Source of the DNA: Helicoverpa zea
Lineage: Eukaryota > Arthropoda > Insecta > Lepidoptera > Noctuidae
Length of the DNA: 64,000 nucleotides
Assembly (NCBI RefSeq): GCF_022581195.2
Contig: NC_061475.1
Location: 7,192,001 to 7,256,000, forward strand
Direction of reading: 5' to 3'
Part shown: positions 42,086 through 52,644 of the stretch, in pieces
Position numbering within the stretch: position 1 is the stretch's first letter
Layout: each line of letters begins with the position of its first letter
Position numbers and translations under genes: made by a program
The notes under the pieces: generated by a model
The model's database searches: none
Told to the model about the DNA's origin: nothing
What the model saw: the letters and a program-made list of their open reading frames with translations, nothing else

Positions 42086-42507
42086 CACATATCAAATTAT
42101 GGCCGTCAAAAACATACGCGTCGTCTCAAAATAATCACAAAGGCTTTCTATTTGACAAATTCAATATAAAACCACATCAAAGAGTAACAAGCTACCGAAC
42201 TTTCTCGAAACAGTCTAATGAAGTGTTCCTGTAACTAGGTAATTACTATGGAGCGTACGGTAGGTACATATGTGTACACATGTATGTTAGTATAAGATGT
42301 CTTTACCGCAAATAGATTGTGACATTAGGTGGAAGAAGATTGGTTCATTTGTTTAAGAATGAGTCGTTTCTCGTGGTTTTCCTGGTGTCTTAACTTACTG
42401 TGCTTAATGTAGTGCCCTACTATCCTCACCTGTATAAGTTTAAGGTACCACTTTACAAAGAACAAGCTTACATCTTTAGAACAGATAAGAATACTAGCAT
42501 CTACCCG

Positions 42508-42720
42508 CCACATCACCCGCGTAGAGTTCGGTTATATCACGTTTCCAATAGAATTCTTCAAAAGTCCGGAATGAAAACTATCCTATGTTCTTTCTCAAGG
42601 TCAACTCTATCTCTGTACCAAATTTTATTAAAATCAGTTCAGTGGTTTAGACGTGAAAGCGTAACAGACGGACAGACAGACAGACAGAGTTACTTTCGCA
42701 TTTATAATGTTAGTAGGAAT
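42508..42720 (+). repeat. Repeat family C copy, well preserved
   Basis: ACATCACCCGCGTAGAGTTC, GGAATGAAAACTATCCTATG, CTCTGTACCAAATTTTATTA, a GACA run and TTTCGCATTTATAATGTTAG. Very close to 3118-3333. Confidence 0.7.
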
Positions 42721-43185
42721 TGTGCCTTAAAACAAATAAAAAACGCAATCAGTAACTCAAACAAAAATTGGTCCTTTCATACGACTCCAGGTTGGTAACC
42801 TTTAATTTGGTCCTTTTCATATGAAGACAGATAAATCATTAATTTGGGCCTTTTAAGTCAGCTCTAATTGATCACTAATTGAAAGAATATTGTCAACTCC
42901 TGCTAGAAAATTTTTTTGAAGTGTCGTATAAAACATCAATTAAGCGTATGGAAGGTAAATCATTATTTTATTTTATCGTATGTACATGGTTTCAGGGTTC
43001 ATATTTTTGCTGTAAAAAACAGCTCTCTACCGAAATCACTTCTTGGTATACTGTCATATGATATCGACGCAATTGATTGATTCTGGGAAACAGTAATTTA
43101 CTACCTAGTGTATTTTGTTTTAAAATTAAATATGCATTATGAGATGGATATCATATAATGTATTGTAAGTCAAAGGATTTATTTG

Positions 43186-43412
43186 CACACTAGCTACCGC
43201 CCGCGGCTTCACCCGCGTCGAGTTATATTGGTTATATTGCGTTTCAAAAAGAACTCTTCGAAAGTCCGGGATAAAAACTATACTATGTTCTTTCTCAAGG
43301 TCATCTCTATCTCTGTACAAGATTTTATAAAAATCAGTCCAGTGGTTTCGAAGTGAAACCATAACAGACAGACAGACAGAGTTACTTTCGCATTTAAAAT
43401 ATTAGTAGGGAT
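43186..43412 (+). repeat. Repeat family C copy, well preserved
   Basis: CACACTAGCTACCGCCCGCGG, CTTCACCCGCGTCGAGTTAT and the same 3' end as the copy at 42508. Confidence 0.7.
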
Positions 43413-43437
43413 TAATACAGTAATATAAAAAAAAACA

Positions 43438-43515
43438 TTCCCTCTCGAGTCTGTCTGACTAAAATCCACCGTGTTTCTTCTTAGGCCCTTTATGTACGAG
43501 AGCCGCAGTAACCAC
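43438..43515 (-). mobile_element. SINE family E fragment
   Basis: GTGTTTCTTCTTAGGCCCTT and TATGTACGAGAGCCGCAGTA. Confidence 0.5.
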
Positions 43516-43516
43516 C

Positions 43517-43680
43517 CTAGTCGGCTTCCAGTCTAATCTGATGTCAGTTGCATCACCAGTGTACCAGTGTTTTACAGCGACTGCCTATCCTGACTTCCTC
43601 AAGCCAGCTACCCTTGCAACCCCTTGGTGAGACTGTTTGGCAGACTTTCTGGCTTCTGACTAGGCGTAATGACTGCCAAC
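43517..43680 (-). mobile_element. SINE family B, left arm of an inverted pair
   Basis: GTCGGCTTCCAGTCTAATCT and CAGTGTTTTACAGCGACTGC. It points away from the plus-strand copy at 43725. Confidence 0.7.
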
Positions 43681-43724
43681 GATATTCAAATGACAACACT
43701 GATCACCATCACAATCACCACCAC

Positions 43725-43955
43725 TGGCTGTCATTGAACATCCTTGGCAGTCGTTACGGGTAGTCAGAAGCCAGTAAGTCTGGCACCAGTCTAACCAAAG
43801 GGTACTGGGTTGCCCGGGTAACTGGGTTGAGGAGGTCAGATAGGCAGTCGCTCCTTGTAAAGTACTGGTACTCAGCTGAATCCGGACTGGACCGGAATTA
43901 GACCGTAAGCCGACCCCAACATAGTTGGGAAAAAGGCTCGGAGGATGATGAATAC
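43725..43955 (+). mobile_element. SINE family B, right arm of an inverted pair
   Basis: GGCTGTCATTGAACATCCTT, AGTCGTTACGGGTAGTCAGA, GGGTTGCCCGGGTAACTGGG and the tail CATAGTTGGGAAAAAGGCTC, GGAGGATGATG. A nearly complete B body. Confidence 0.8.
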
Positions 43956-44835
43956 TGACCCACCAATTTCTCATACCTTTCGAAATACAGAAGAACTTGT
44001 CATGCTACATAAACATACTTTTAGTGCTGAATTTGTGTGTGTGTGTGATAAGAATTAATTTCGTACTTTCAGCTTGGTTGCATAAGGGTCTTTTTTGTGT
44101 ATATTATGTATGTCTGTATAGTAGGAACTTCTCTCAGAATGCGGGCGTACTGTAAACAATCGCTTGAAGCTCGATAATGTCCTGTAGATTTCAAACTGAG
44201 GGCGTACTGCGAAAGGGTAGTTGAACTCTCTTCAACTTGATTCAGTTGTACGAAGAAAATGTTGTCTTTCATAATAGTTCTACTGTAAATAATCATGGTT
44301 CTCTTTAATTTTAAGTTATATAAACCCATTCATTGTCCTGGAAGCCGCCCTAGTTATCTTATGAGTAAATCCTTACTCAAATCAATGTGAAAATAATCCT
44401 GTCTGTATGTGTGTATTTCACACCAAAACCATCTTTTAAATGATATTAGGTAAACATAAAGACTAGAGACTGTAAAGGAACATACCTTTTGTCTTGTTTG
44501 AAATAGTTTGAGTTTGTAGTGATAGACGTCAGTGCTTGACAACAACTGATTTATTCATATAAAAACTCATTACACAACAGAGTTGAAGACGCAGAACTAT
44601 ATTTACCAGTTTGTCTAGGTGACGAAAAACTACGAATCCAGTGAAAAATATCCAAACAAGATTTCTTACAAAATTTACGCTACATAACTATAAAAAAACA
44701 ATACACATAAAATCAATTGATTCCCATAATGAACTAATAAAAACTAAACCTAGAATCTCGAATACTCGTATCATGATGATTGCTCAACCCTCGAACATTC
44801 GTGTTACGTGTGTAGTAACAGCAATTTGTGCAAAA
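43956..44835. other. AT-rich, no gene seen
   Basis: Nothing supported. A short GT run lies near 44034-44047. Confidence 0.5.
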
Positions 44836-45254
44836 CATGGAGAACTAAATCACTAGCGGACATGTCATCACGCAAAATCTGCTATGAAAGTACCGCGTCA
44901 AACCGCGGGTGCTCGGGGAACGAGGAAGGTTCTAGCCTTCTTTCGAACCCGCCCATTAAAACAAAACGCCATCAATCAAGACCAATTGACCATTGGGCAT
45001 ATTAGATTTGCCAAGGAACCCACCTCGTTAGTTTTAGTATGATCTCGCCGTTTTTTGCGGTTTACAGATTTGTCAGTCGGTACAAAAAAAACCTTTGAAC
45101 AGACGCAACTGCACAAAACTTTAGGTATCATTATAACTGATCGTTGCGATCACGCCTACCGTACGTTACTTGACCTAAAATCTGAATCAGATTCTCATTA
45201 TAGACCTACAAGAAAGCGGCTGTGGAGTGTAGCGGTATCTTTCCTTCTTCCGTG
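44836..45254 (+). mobile_element. hAT-like MITE family D copy 2
   Basis: The left TIR CATGGAGAACTAAATCACTA (then GCGGACATG) and the right end GTAGCGGTATCTTTCCTTCT (then TCCGTG) are diverged inverse copies. 419 bp, no nested insertion, 8-bp flanks no longer match. Confidence 0.65.
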
Positions 45255-45469
45255 GTTTGAACCATGCTACGCGACGGTTGAGTAACAAAAGCCCTAACGA
45301 AGCTCACGCCATCTATAACAGAGTTCGCAAATTGTGAACGTGGTTACAGATTTATCTGTGGCACTGATGAGCTATTTTGCTCATTTTTGAAGCGTAATTT
45401 GTCGTGATTGTATTATGGTGGGACGTTTATTTTGGTGGTATCTTATATTTTTTGGTAGTTATGTTGTTC

Positions 45470-45525
45470 CTAATGAAGCCGACCAAAACATAGTTGGGAA
45501 AAAGGCTCGGAGGATGATGATGTGG
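45470..45525 (+). mobile_element. SINE family B tail
   Basis: AAGCCGACCAAAACATAGTT, GGGAAAAAGGCTCGGAGGAT. Confidence 0.65.
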
Positions 45526-46249
45526 TTCCAAGTTGATGTCTGTAAAGGTTTGAACCTACCTACCGAATTTTTGACACACTTCCCAAAATTTAGTTCAAGT
45601 GGAGAAATAAAAACAAAAATTTGTTTGAAATTATAATCTGATATAATCAAACATTAGAACCCGCCAGTGGTTTTTCTCACTTTTCGTTGGAACTACTCCG
45701 TACATCTGGATAAAAGCTAGCCTAGCCATACCCTTTTTCGATAAATACACATTTAAATATTTCCACATCAATAAAGTTAAATCAATACACAAGTAACGCC
45801 AATAGGATTAGCTTGTGTTAATAAAATGAATCCTATGACAGTTTGAAGTCTGTCCGACGTAAAAGCTCTGTATCAATCATGATTTAGTCAATTTCCGAGT
45901 ATTTTAGCGAACAAAGCTTTGATATAATTCCTGAAATAATTAAGCCCTGACATTTAATAAATGTTAAATCGTAATTTTAGAGTTGAATTATGTGTAACTG
46001 GCTTCCACCAGTGGTTCCACACACTTTACGGAGAAACTACTTTCCTCGCCCGAGTAAATAGTAGCCTGTATGTTATTCTGATGTACCTACCTACAGTTTA
46101 TATTTCTGCTAAGTTTCATTAAAATCTATTATGTAGTTCTGTCGTCTTCTTCTTATAGGTATAATGAACTGTAGGTTTAGTAGGCTGTCTTCTATAATTA
46201 ACAAGGCTTAGTGTGACAGTTTTCTCAAATCCGCCTGATCCGCTTCTGA
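45526..46249. other. No gene seen
   Basis: A weak family C-like segment near 46010-46150; otherwise nothing. Confidence 0.4.
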
Positions 46250-46400
46250 CGTGGAATTATAACAAGATTTTACGTGCCATCGCAGGCACGGGGTGACTTC
46301 GGGCTGCTTTGTGAAAGTTTTCTAAAACCCACAGAGCAATTTCAGCCCGACCCGGGAATCGAATCTGAGTCGCGCTATGCGACTGTTATGCCAACGTTGA
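46250..46400 (-). mobile_element. SINE family A head fragment
   Basis: GGGCTGCTTTGTGAAAGTTT, CTAAAACCCACAGAGCAATT, then the B-box region (minus: GATTCGATTCCCGGGTCGGG). Confidence 0.65.
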
Positions 46401-46499
46401 ACAAACATTCATACACACAATCTTTCGGGTGTGAAATGTAGTGAGTAAAATTTGAAAGTTCTATTTAGAATGTATAAATAACAACACCATTGATGTATG

Positions 46500-46612
46500 T
46501 AGGCAGTCGCTTAGCTGCTCAGTCTTGTAAAGCACTGGTACTCAGCTGAATCCGGTTAGACTGGAAGCCGACCCCAACATAGTTGGGAAAAAGGCTCGGA
46601 GGATGATGATGA
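46500..46612 (+). mobile_element. SINE family B 3' part
   Basis: GTAAAGCACTGGTACTCAGC, TCCGGTTAGACTGGAAGCCG, GGGAAAAAGGCTCGGAGGAT. Confidence 0.8.
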
Positions 46613-47385
46613 TGTACATGGTAAAAGAACCCGTGGTTACAAAATGGCTGGCTTATAACAAGACCCATTGGAGAGCTCGTTAAACAGTTTCTCAATAAGT
46701 AATAAATTGCTTTGTTGATGGCTGTTTCCTTCGTAGAAATCCGAAATAACAACAATGAAGGCTAACGATGCCGAAACTGTGTGCTTACGTGTTTGCTATT
46801 ACAACTCTATACAGAAGTTTAGCTAAACATTTTGAAAGCTAAACTTATGCAGAATTGTGCATTTTGGAGTTTGTGCTGGGGAGTAAGGACTAAGTCGGTT
46901 TTTGCTTGTTTTTGTTTAAGTTAAAAGTGTTATTTGTTGTATTAGCATTGATATTCTTATACGTGTAAATTGATCCTGATAACGTTTAGTGAGGGCTTTT
47001 GTCAGTTTTCACGTACTATGGGAACAACTTCGTGCATCCGGACAAAAAATGATACACAGATTTCGGAGATCAGCACATTCAAACAAATCCAGCTTTATAT
47101 CAACAGTAAAGAATTATCTGTAATTTAAAAAAAAGTGTGATATTTTAACATTATAAAGTAGACTGTCAAAGGTAGTACTGACCTCAGTTTGTGATATCCA
47201 TAATCATTTAGTATACCTATGTACCTATTTTAATATTGACAATTCATTTTAATAGCGTACTTCAAACTACCCGTAGTACATGTCGTACAAGCCCTTCAAT
47301 CAAATGTCAACTACTACGTTTGTAGTGTTAGTCAATATTACAATTTCTACTACTACATACATACTGTAGCCATGTTTGAATGTGA
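46613..47385. other. AT-rich, no gene seen
   Basis: Nothing supported. Confidence 0.5.
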
Positions 47386-47909
47386 CACGGAGAACAAAAT
47401 GACTAGCGGAGATGTCATTACGCAAAATCTCCTAAGAAAGAAGCGTCACCAGTCATGGTGGTCTGATGGGTAAAGAATTAACCTCTCAAGTATGAGTGCG
47501 TGGGTTTGATTCCAGGCGAGTACCAATGCAACTTTTCTAAGTTTGTATGTACTTTCTAACTGTATGTTGGACACCAATGACTGTGTTCGGAGGGCACGTT
47601 AAACTGTAGACCCCGGCTGTCATTGAACATCTTTGGCGACTTGGTTGTCGGAAGCTAGGAAGTCTGACACCAGTCTTACCAAGGGGCTACTGGGTGCCCG
47701 GGTAAGTGGGTTGAGGAGGTCAGATAGGGCAGTTGCTCTTTGTAAAACACTGGTACTCAGCTTCATCCGGTTAGACTGGAAGCCGTTGGGAAAAAGGCTC
47801 GGAGAATGATAACTGATTCATTTGGTCTCGCCCACCGTACATACTCGACCTAGAAGAAGACGCCTGACCTAACTGTCTTGCATCTCCACTCATCATTTTG
47901 TTCTCCATG
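47386..47909 (+). mobile_element. hAT-like MITE family D copy 3, with nested SINE
   Basis: Left CACGGAGAACAAAATGACTA and right TCATCATTTTGTTCTCCATG are inverse copies over about 30 bp. The 8-bp flanks GAATGTGA (47378-47385) and AAATGTGA (47910-47917) agree at 7 of 8, the TSD length of hAT elements. A full SINE (47453-47812) sits inside. Confidence 0.82.
47453..47812 (+). mobile_element. Composite SINE: family 3 tRNA head joined to family B body
   Basis: Head GGTGGTCTGATGGGTAAAGA (A box), GTGGGTTTGATTCCAGGCGA (B box), then CAATGCAACTTTTCTAAGTT, and the whole B body from CCCCGGCTGTCATTGAACAT to GGGAAAAAGGCTCGGAGAAT. It shows that family B fragments elsewhere are 5'-truncated copies of a tRNA-derived SINE. 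Confidence 0.8.
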
Positions 47910-47917
47910 AAATGTGA

Positions 47918-48825
47918 CTATTACGTAACAACTACAATCGACACTTCGACTGGACCGTGTTCTACGTTACTCAGAAATGTTTGTAGAATTTCATTGTACA
48001 ATTTTGTATGAAAAGGACCATTTACAGAGTTAGATACGTTTCTTGAAATTAGCTAACTAAAGCATTTACAGTGAATTGTACTGTAATATCGGGGTAGCTT
48101 TCACACACAATCGGTTTACCTCGAAGGAAGATATTGATTAGCTTGTGTTATGGGTGTTTACATAACTGGTAACCTACATTATGCATAATTATTATATAAG
48201 TAAATATATGAACGTTATAATATTCAGACAACACCATTAAGATATTGGCCTAATGTAACAATGTTCCCGATCAGTTCAAATAGTGTTTTTCATCTGAAAA
48301 ATACCCGTTTCACAGTTAGAAACAGATCTTAATAAAACCAATTGATGCTAAAAACTTAAAAAAATAACTCAAATATTATCTCTCAAAAATGGAATCCAAT
48401 AAATATCAAAAGAAGAACTACATAATATAATCAAGAGTAACTCACACATACACACACATACACAAGAAAAATATATCAGAGATCGTGTCGAATTTCCTGC
48501 AGCTAACTCGATATTGTGAACACAATATAGGTCTAATGAACGGAGCAGTAACTAGCCGTATTCAGGCGAAACTGCGTTATATCTGCTCTATACAAGTGTA
48601 GTTTAGTTCACTGCTCGTACGGTTTTAGTTTATAGTTTAGACTCAATAATTGTGTGTGAGCGGTCGTAGCGATTACCTATTTATAGAATCCAATAATTCG
48701 TATTCAACTTTTAGAACATCAAAAATTAATATCAAACAATAACTAGTTATAATGATCAAGAGCAACACACACACATTCACTTATAAACATACACACATAT
48801 ACATTTTTTTTTTTAACGACGTCAA
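47918..48825. other. AT-rich, no gene seen
   Basis: CA-rich short runs near 48445 and 48765; otherwise nothing. Confidence 0.5.
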
Positions 48826-48965
48826 AAATCATCAAATGACCCCTCCCGCTGTGGGTTAGCAGCGGAGAGGGAGTGTCAGACTCTTACTGACTAAAAACCG
48901 TCGTGTTCCGTCATAGGCCTTTTGTGTACCAGGGCCGCGGTATCTCTTTCGAACAACCCGCAGCC
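48826..48965 (-). mobile_element. SINE family E, well preserved
   Basis: AAATCATCAAATGACCCCTC, GAGGGAGTGTCAGACTCTTA, GTGTACCAGGGCCGCGGTAT, CTCTTTCGAACAACCCGCAG. Confidence 0.8.
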
Positions 48966-49262
48966 CCGGCAGGCCTTGGCCCTGCTGGGCCCCGCTGGGG
49001 TTGCTGACATCTCTTTCTCTCAACGCGCGCCGTCGACACGGGTCTGTCGTCTAAGTAGACAGAGGGGCGATGAGCCACCCGAACTCACCGCCCACAGACC
49101 CACGCCGACGGTGGCCGGGAGTCATCTCGCGACACCCGGTGCCCATGGTGTCTACCTGGTCCAGCGCGGCGGCCGGGATGAGAGGTGCGAACTCTCTGGC
49201 GTTCCACCTCCTCCTTCTCGAGCATGACCGCTTCGCAGAAGGAGGACACACACATACCTACA
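48966..49262. repeat. GC-rich block adjoining SINE E
   Basis: Strongly GC-rich (GGCCCTGCTGGGCCCCGCTG at the left, many CCGGC steps) with several overlapping open frames (48922-49267), none with a recognisable domain. Probably part of an element; not a gene on present evidence. Confidence 0.4.
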
Positions 49263-49371
49263 CTTAAGTGGTCGTGGCTACTATTTAGCTACTTAAAAAG
49301 ATTACTGTCACATCACAAACATACATTTAAAGCCATACTTAGTAGCAGTTAAAATAACATAAAAACAATTA

Positions 49372-49386
49372 GTTAAAATATTAATA
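49372..49386 (+). repeat. Left target-site duplication
   Basis: GTTAAAATATTAATA, repeated exactly at 50345-50359. Confidence 0.9.
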
Positions 49387-50344
49387 TTTAGCCGAGGCTA
49401 TGGATGCATGGAAAATTACTTGCCCGAACGAAAATTTACCCAGCAACCCGTCTTCCCAAAGACAGTGGGATGAGCCGCTCTGCAGAGTAACCCGGAATAG
49501 TTTAATAGAAACGGCAATTACTCCTGCTGAGCGAGCGCGCCTACTGGCTGTGGGTAGATGGGAGTCGGGGCTTTGGCTTCAGGCACTACCGTCGTCAAAC
49601 ATTGGCACCATGTTTGACGATACAACTTTCCGTCTCGCTACTTGTTTACGTATAGGAGCACCGTGCTGCTCCCCTCATCGCTGCCACTGTGGTGAGGCTG
49701 TCACCAGCCTCGGACACCACGGCCTTTCGTGCAGCCGTAGTGCGGGCCGTATTGCGCGGCATGCAAACATCAATGACATTATACGTCGAGCTCTTGTTGC
49801 CGTCGGGGTACCAGCTGTATTAGAACCAAACGGCTTGGCACGCGACGACGGTAAGAGACCAGACGGCATGTCGTTATTCTCTTGGAAGATGGGTAGGCCT
49901 TTAGTATGGGACGCAACCTGTGTCGATACTCTTGCGCCATCACACCTGCCAAGTTCTGCGTGCTGTGCTGCTGCTGCCGCTGCGGCTGCGGAGAACCTCA
50001 AGCGGCGGAAATATAGTGGCCTTGTCGGAAACTATATTTTCGAACCGTTTGGGGTTGAAACCCTCGGGTCGTGGGGTCCGAATGCCCACATTCTATTTAA
50101 AGATCTCTCTAGGCGGCTGGTTGACGCTTCTCGTGACCAGAAGGCTGGCTATTACCTCGGACAAAGAATCAGCATGGCGATCCAACGAGGTAATGCTGCC
50201 AGCCTCTTGGGCACGCTCCCAGTTGACAGCGATGGGGACGAATTTTTTGACGCTTTTTAGTTGTTTGTTTTACTAGGATTGTTTTTTATTTTTATTGTAA
50301 ATATGTATTGTAAATATCTATGTAAATAAACCTCCTTATTCGTT
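49387..50344 (+). mobile_element. 5'-truncated retroelement insertion with 15-bp TSD
   Basis: 958 bp between identical 15-mers. It starts inside an open reading frame (LAEAMDAWK is readable from the first bases) and ends with an untranslated tail TGTAAATAAACCTCCTTATT without a poly(A) run. Truncation at the 5' end inside a gene, an intact 3' end and a long TSD are the marks of target-primed reverse transcription. Two older copies of the same 3' end lie at 15356-15480 and 52645-52797. Confidence 0.88.
49400..50260 (+). CDS. Retroelement C-terminal protein with RLE-like motifs (286 aa, partial)
   Basis: The frame is open from the truncated 5' end (49388), so ATG 49400 is probably internal and not a true start. 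Seen: C95-x-C97, H106/H107 and C111 (a Cys/His knuckle), RH at 120-121, GKRPDG (D155), WDATCVD (D171, T173), a run of alanines at about 190-197, and a conserved end SMAIQRGNAASLLGTL. A CCHC knuckle followed by (K/R)PD and D-x-T is the arrangement of the restriction-like endonuclease that follows reverse transcriptase in R2/R4-type elements; I infer a related nuclease here. I recall similar frames in other insects and cnidarians but cannot verify. No stops or frameshifts. Richer in GC than its surroundings. A domesticated host gene is a less likely alternative. Confidence 0.7.
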   Translation: MDAWKITCPNENLPSNPSSQRQWDEPLCRVTRNSLIETAITPAERARLLAVGRWESGLWLQALPSSNIGTMFDDTTFRLATCLRIGAPCCSPHRCHCGEAVTSLGHHGLSCSRSAGRIARHANINDIIRRALVAVGVPAVLEPNGLARDDGKRPDGMSLFSWKMGRPLVWDATCVDTLAPSHLPSSACCAAAAAAAAENLKRRKYSGLVGNYIFEPFGVETLGSWGPNAHILFKDLSRRLVDASRDQKAGYYLGQRISMAIQRGNAASLLGTLPVDSDGDEFFDAF

Positions 50345-50359
50345 GTTAAAATATTAATA
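50345..50359 (+). repeat. Right target-site duplication
   Basis: Exact copy of 49372-49386. Confidence 0.9.
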
Positions 50360-50429
50360 GTTTAATTTATTTTTAAGCTTTGGCTTCATCAGATGGGTGT
50401 CCAACTTGTCATGACGAGTTCTTCCCGGT

Positions 50430-50640
50430 CCCAGCTGTCATTTGAAGATCTTTGGCAGTCTTTAAGGATAGTCAGACGCCAGAATGTCAGTCTTAACTAG
50501 TGTTATTGGATTGCCCAGGTACTTAAATGGGCTGAAGGGGTCAGACAGGCAGATGTTTAATGTAAACCAGTGGTACTCAGTTATATCCTGTTAAAACTAG
50601 AATCCAACTCCCAGATAGTTTGAAAAAAAAAGGCCAGGCA
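50430..50640 (+). mobile_element. SINE family B copy, degraded
   Basis: GTCCCAGCTGTCATTTGAAG, GTTATTGGATTGCCCAGGTA, GGTCAGACAGGCAGATG. Confidence 0.65.
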
Positions 50641-50903
50641 TTATGTATTTTGTTTGCAAATTAGATACAACTTCTAATAAACTCGGATGAGATTTAAATA
50701 CTATTTAATTCATCAACAATACGGCTTAAAAGAAGAAAAAGTTAAGTAAGTTACTCTCAATATTATTCTTTAACTCCCGGGCGGGAACAAATTTTAGTTC
50801 ATAAGTAAACCAAGTTTTAAGGGAACCCTTTTAAATCCTCTTTGGATTCCGGCCTGTTTACAAAACGAGTAAGGAGTTTGTATACATCTTCGTTTGTTTT
50901 GTA

Positions 50904-51422
50904 CATGGAGAACAAAATGACTAGCGGAGATGTCATAACGCAAAATCTCCTAAGTAGCGCGCCAACTTGCGGTGTTCGGGGGACGAGGGACGTTACTAGC
51001 TCCGTCCTTACAAGCCTTATATGGAACTCGCCAATTATTTCCAAATAAAATCAACAATCAATCAAGACCAATCTTTGACAGATTGATTTTGATTTGACAA
51101 GGAACCCGAACATCTCGATATTGTATTTCTAGAAACTGATCATACAAACCGTATGTTGCTTGACCTATAACATGAATTTCTCGTTAATTGACTCGTACCT
51201 AACTGATCATTTTAGTCATGCCCACTAAACGTATTTGGCCTACAAGAATTTCTGACCTACTTTGTGTCATCTCCGCTATCGTTCCTTCCTCCATCCATCC
51301 TCCGAGCCTTTTTCCCAACTATGTTGGGGTCGGCTTCCAGTCTAACCGGATTCAGCTGAGTACCAGTGCTTTACAAGAAGCGACTGCCTATCTGACCTCC
51401 TCGTATCGTTCCTTCCTCCGTG
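50904..51422 (+). mobile_element. hAT-like MITE family D copy 4, with nested SINE
   Basis: Left CATGGAGAACAAAATGACTA, right CTATCGTTCCTTCCTCCGTG. The 8-bp flanks GTTTTGTA and GTTCTATA agree at 6 of 8. A SINE B fragment with its own 16-bp TSD interrupts the right TIR. Confidence 0.78.
51293..51403 (-). mobile_element. SINE family B fragment with 16-bp TSD inside MITE D
   Basis: TATCGTTCCTTCCTCC occurs exactly at 51277-51292 and 51404-51419. Between them are 111 bp of the B tail in minus orientation, CTCCGAGCCTTTTTCCCAAC through GCGACTGCCTATCTGACCTC. Confidence 0.92.
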
Positions 51423-51430
51423 GTTCTATA

Positions 51431-52243
51431 AATAAAAACTTTTTAGAACGTAAACATTTTGAAGTTTAGGAATGCGGGCCGCAGTTGGTAAGATTATGAT
51501 AACGCGACAAGGCTGGTTGAGTTGTTGCCTTTGCATATTTTCCGTCTCGGAGGTTTGAGTTCGCTTTTTATTTCAGTTTTTTTCTTTTAATGGTATGTGT
51601 TTAAGAAATAATTTTGTCTTGGTTTAGGTTTAAGTAAAATGTTGTTTCTTTCTGTAAGTTGTTTATGTGCTTTTTATAGATACATAAAAATATAATGTTA
51701 TAATGATGAAAAAACGCCTATTTTCAGCGACAATAATTTCTTAGAAATATTCACACTTCTGCTTTTTAACAAAAACACTTAAGCTACTAAGAAAGTCGTA
51801 AAGTTGTATTATAGCAGTCTTTTTTTTAATGTTCTCAAAGTGCTGTTTTGCAGCCAAATTTGAATAAACGAATTTGAGTTTCGTTTTTTTTATTTCATTT
51901 TACCTACAAACATAGATAAATCTAAAACTGTCTGGTATAAATGAATAAATAAAAATTCATTTATTTCAGGTAAGAAACCCATAGTAACGAAAGGTTACAG
52001 AAACAATACAATACTTACTAATAAAAAATACATACTAATTACATAAACGTAAGGACCACATTAAATCATCCGCGGTCATTATGTATGTAAACAACTCGTC
52101 TATACATTGTGCATACAATGTATGTACATTTCAGGACATAATTTGTGTGCACAGCTGCCTTTAATCATGGCTATCATGATATTACTGTCGTTCACTATAA
52201 TGTACGATATGATGTGTACTGTTAGCAGTAGTTAGAGTTTTAA
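51431..52243. other. AT-rich, no gene seen
   Basis: Nothing supported. Confidence 0.5.
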
Positions 52244-52391
52244 GGGCCTTACTACAAAAACTTTAAACCCTGTTTTACACTTGTCTAATAAAATTTTGGC
52301 TGCAAAATGAACCATATATGTCAACGTCATAATTTGACATATTTTTAGACAAGGCATAAACTGACGTTTAAAAGTTTTTGTGGTAAGACGG
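52244..52391. mobile_element. MITE family K copy 2
   Basis: Almost identical to 37756-37901, same TIRs, with a two-base insertion (CATATATG for CATATG). Confidence 0.8.
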
Positions 52392-52644
52392 TAAGTGTTT
52401 ATAATCTGGGTTATCGTTTCTAGTAGCGAGTTTTAATGCAAATGCATGCGTAGCATGTTGTTGGGGTAAGGTGGCTCGATAGAGTTAGATAAACCTTTAA
52501 ACGGAGATTTCAGATTGAGATTTTATGAAAGTAACATCATTGTGTTATTTATTTATTATATTTGATTTCAAATTTGAAGTATTTTTACATAATATTTACA
52601 TTAATTTTAAAAATTAAAAATCAACTTATATGTACAACTAAAAA

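Noticed and set aside
48922..49267. GC-rich frames of about 65-101 codons
   Set aside because: Several frames overlap on both strands, which is expected of GC-rich DNA; none has recognisable motifs.
49675..50276. Extra frames overlapping the RLE-like coding region
   Set aside because: The frame at 49400 explains the region and is supported by two related copies; the others are shadows.
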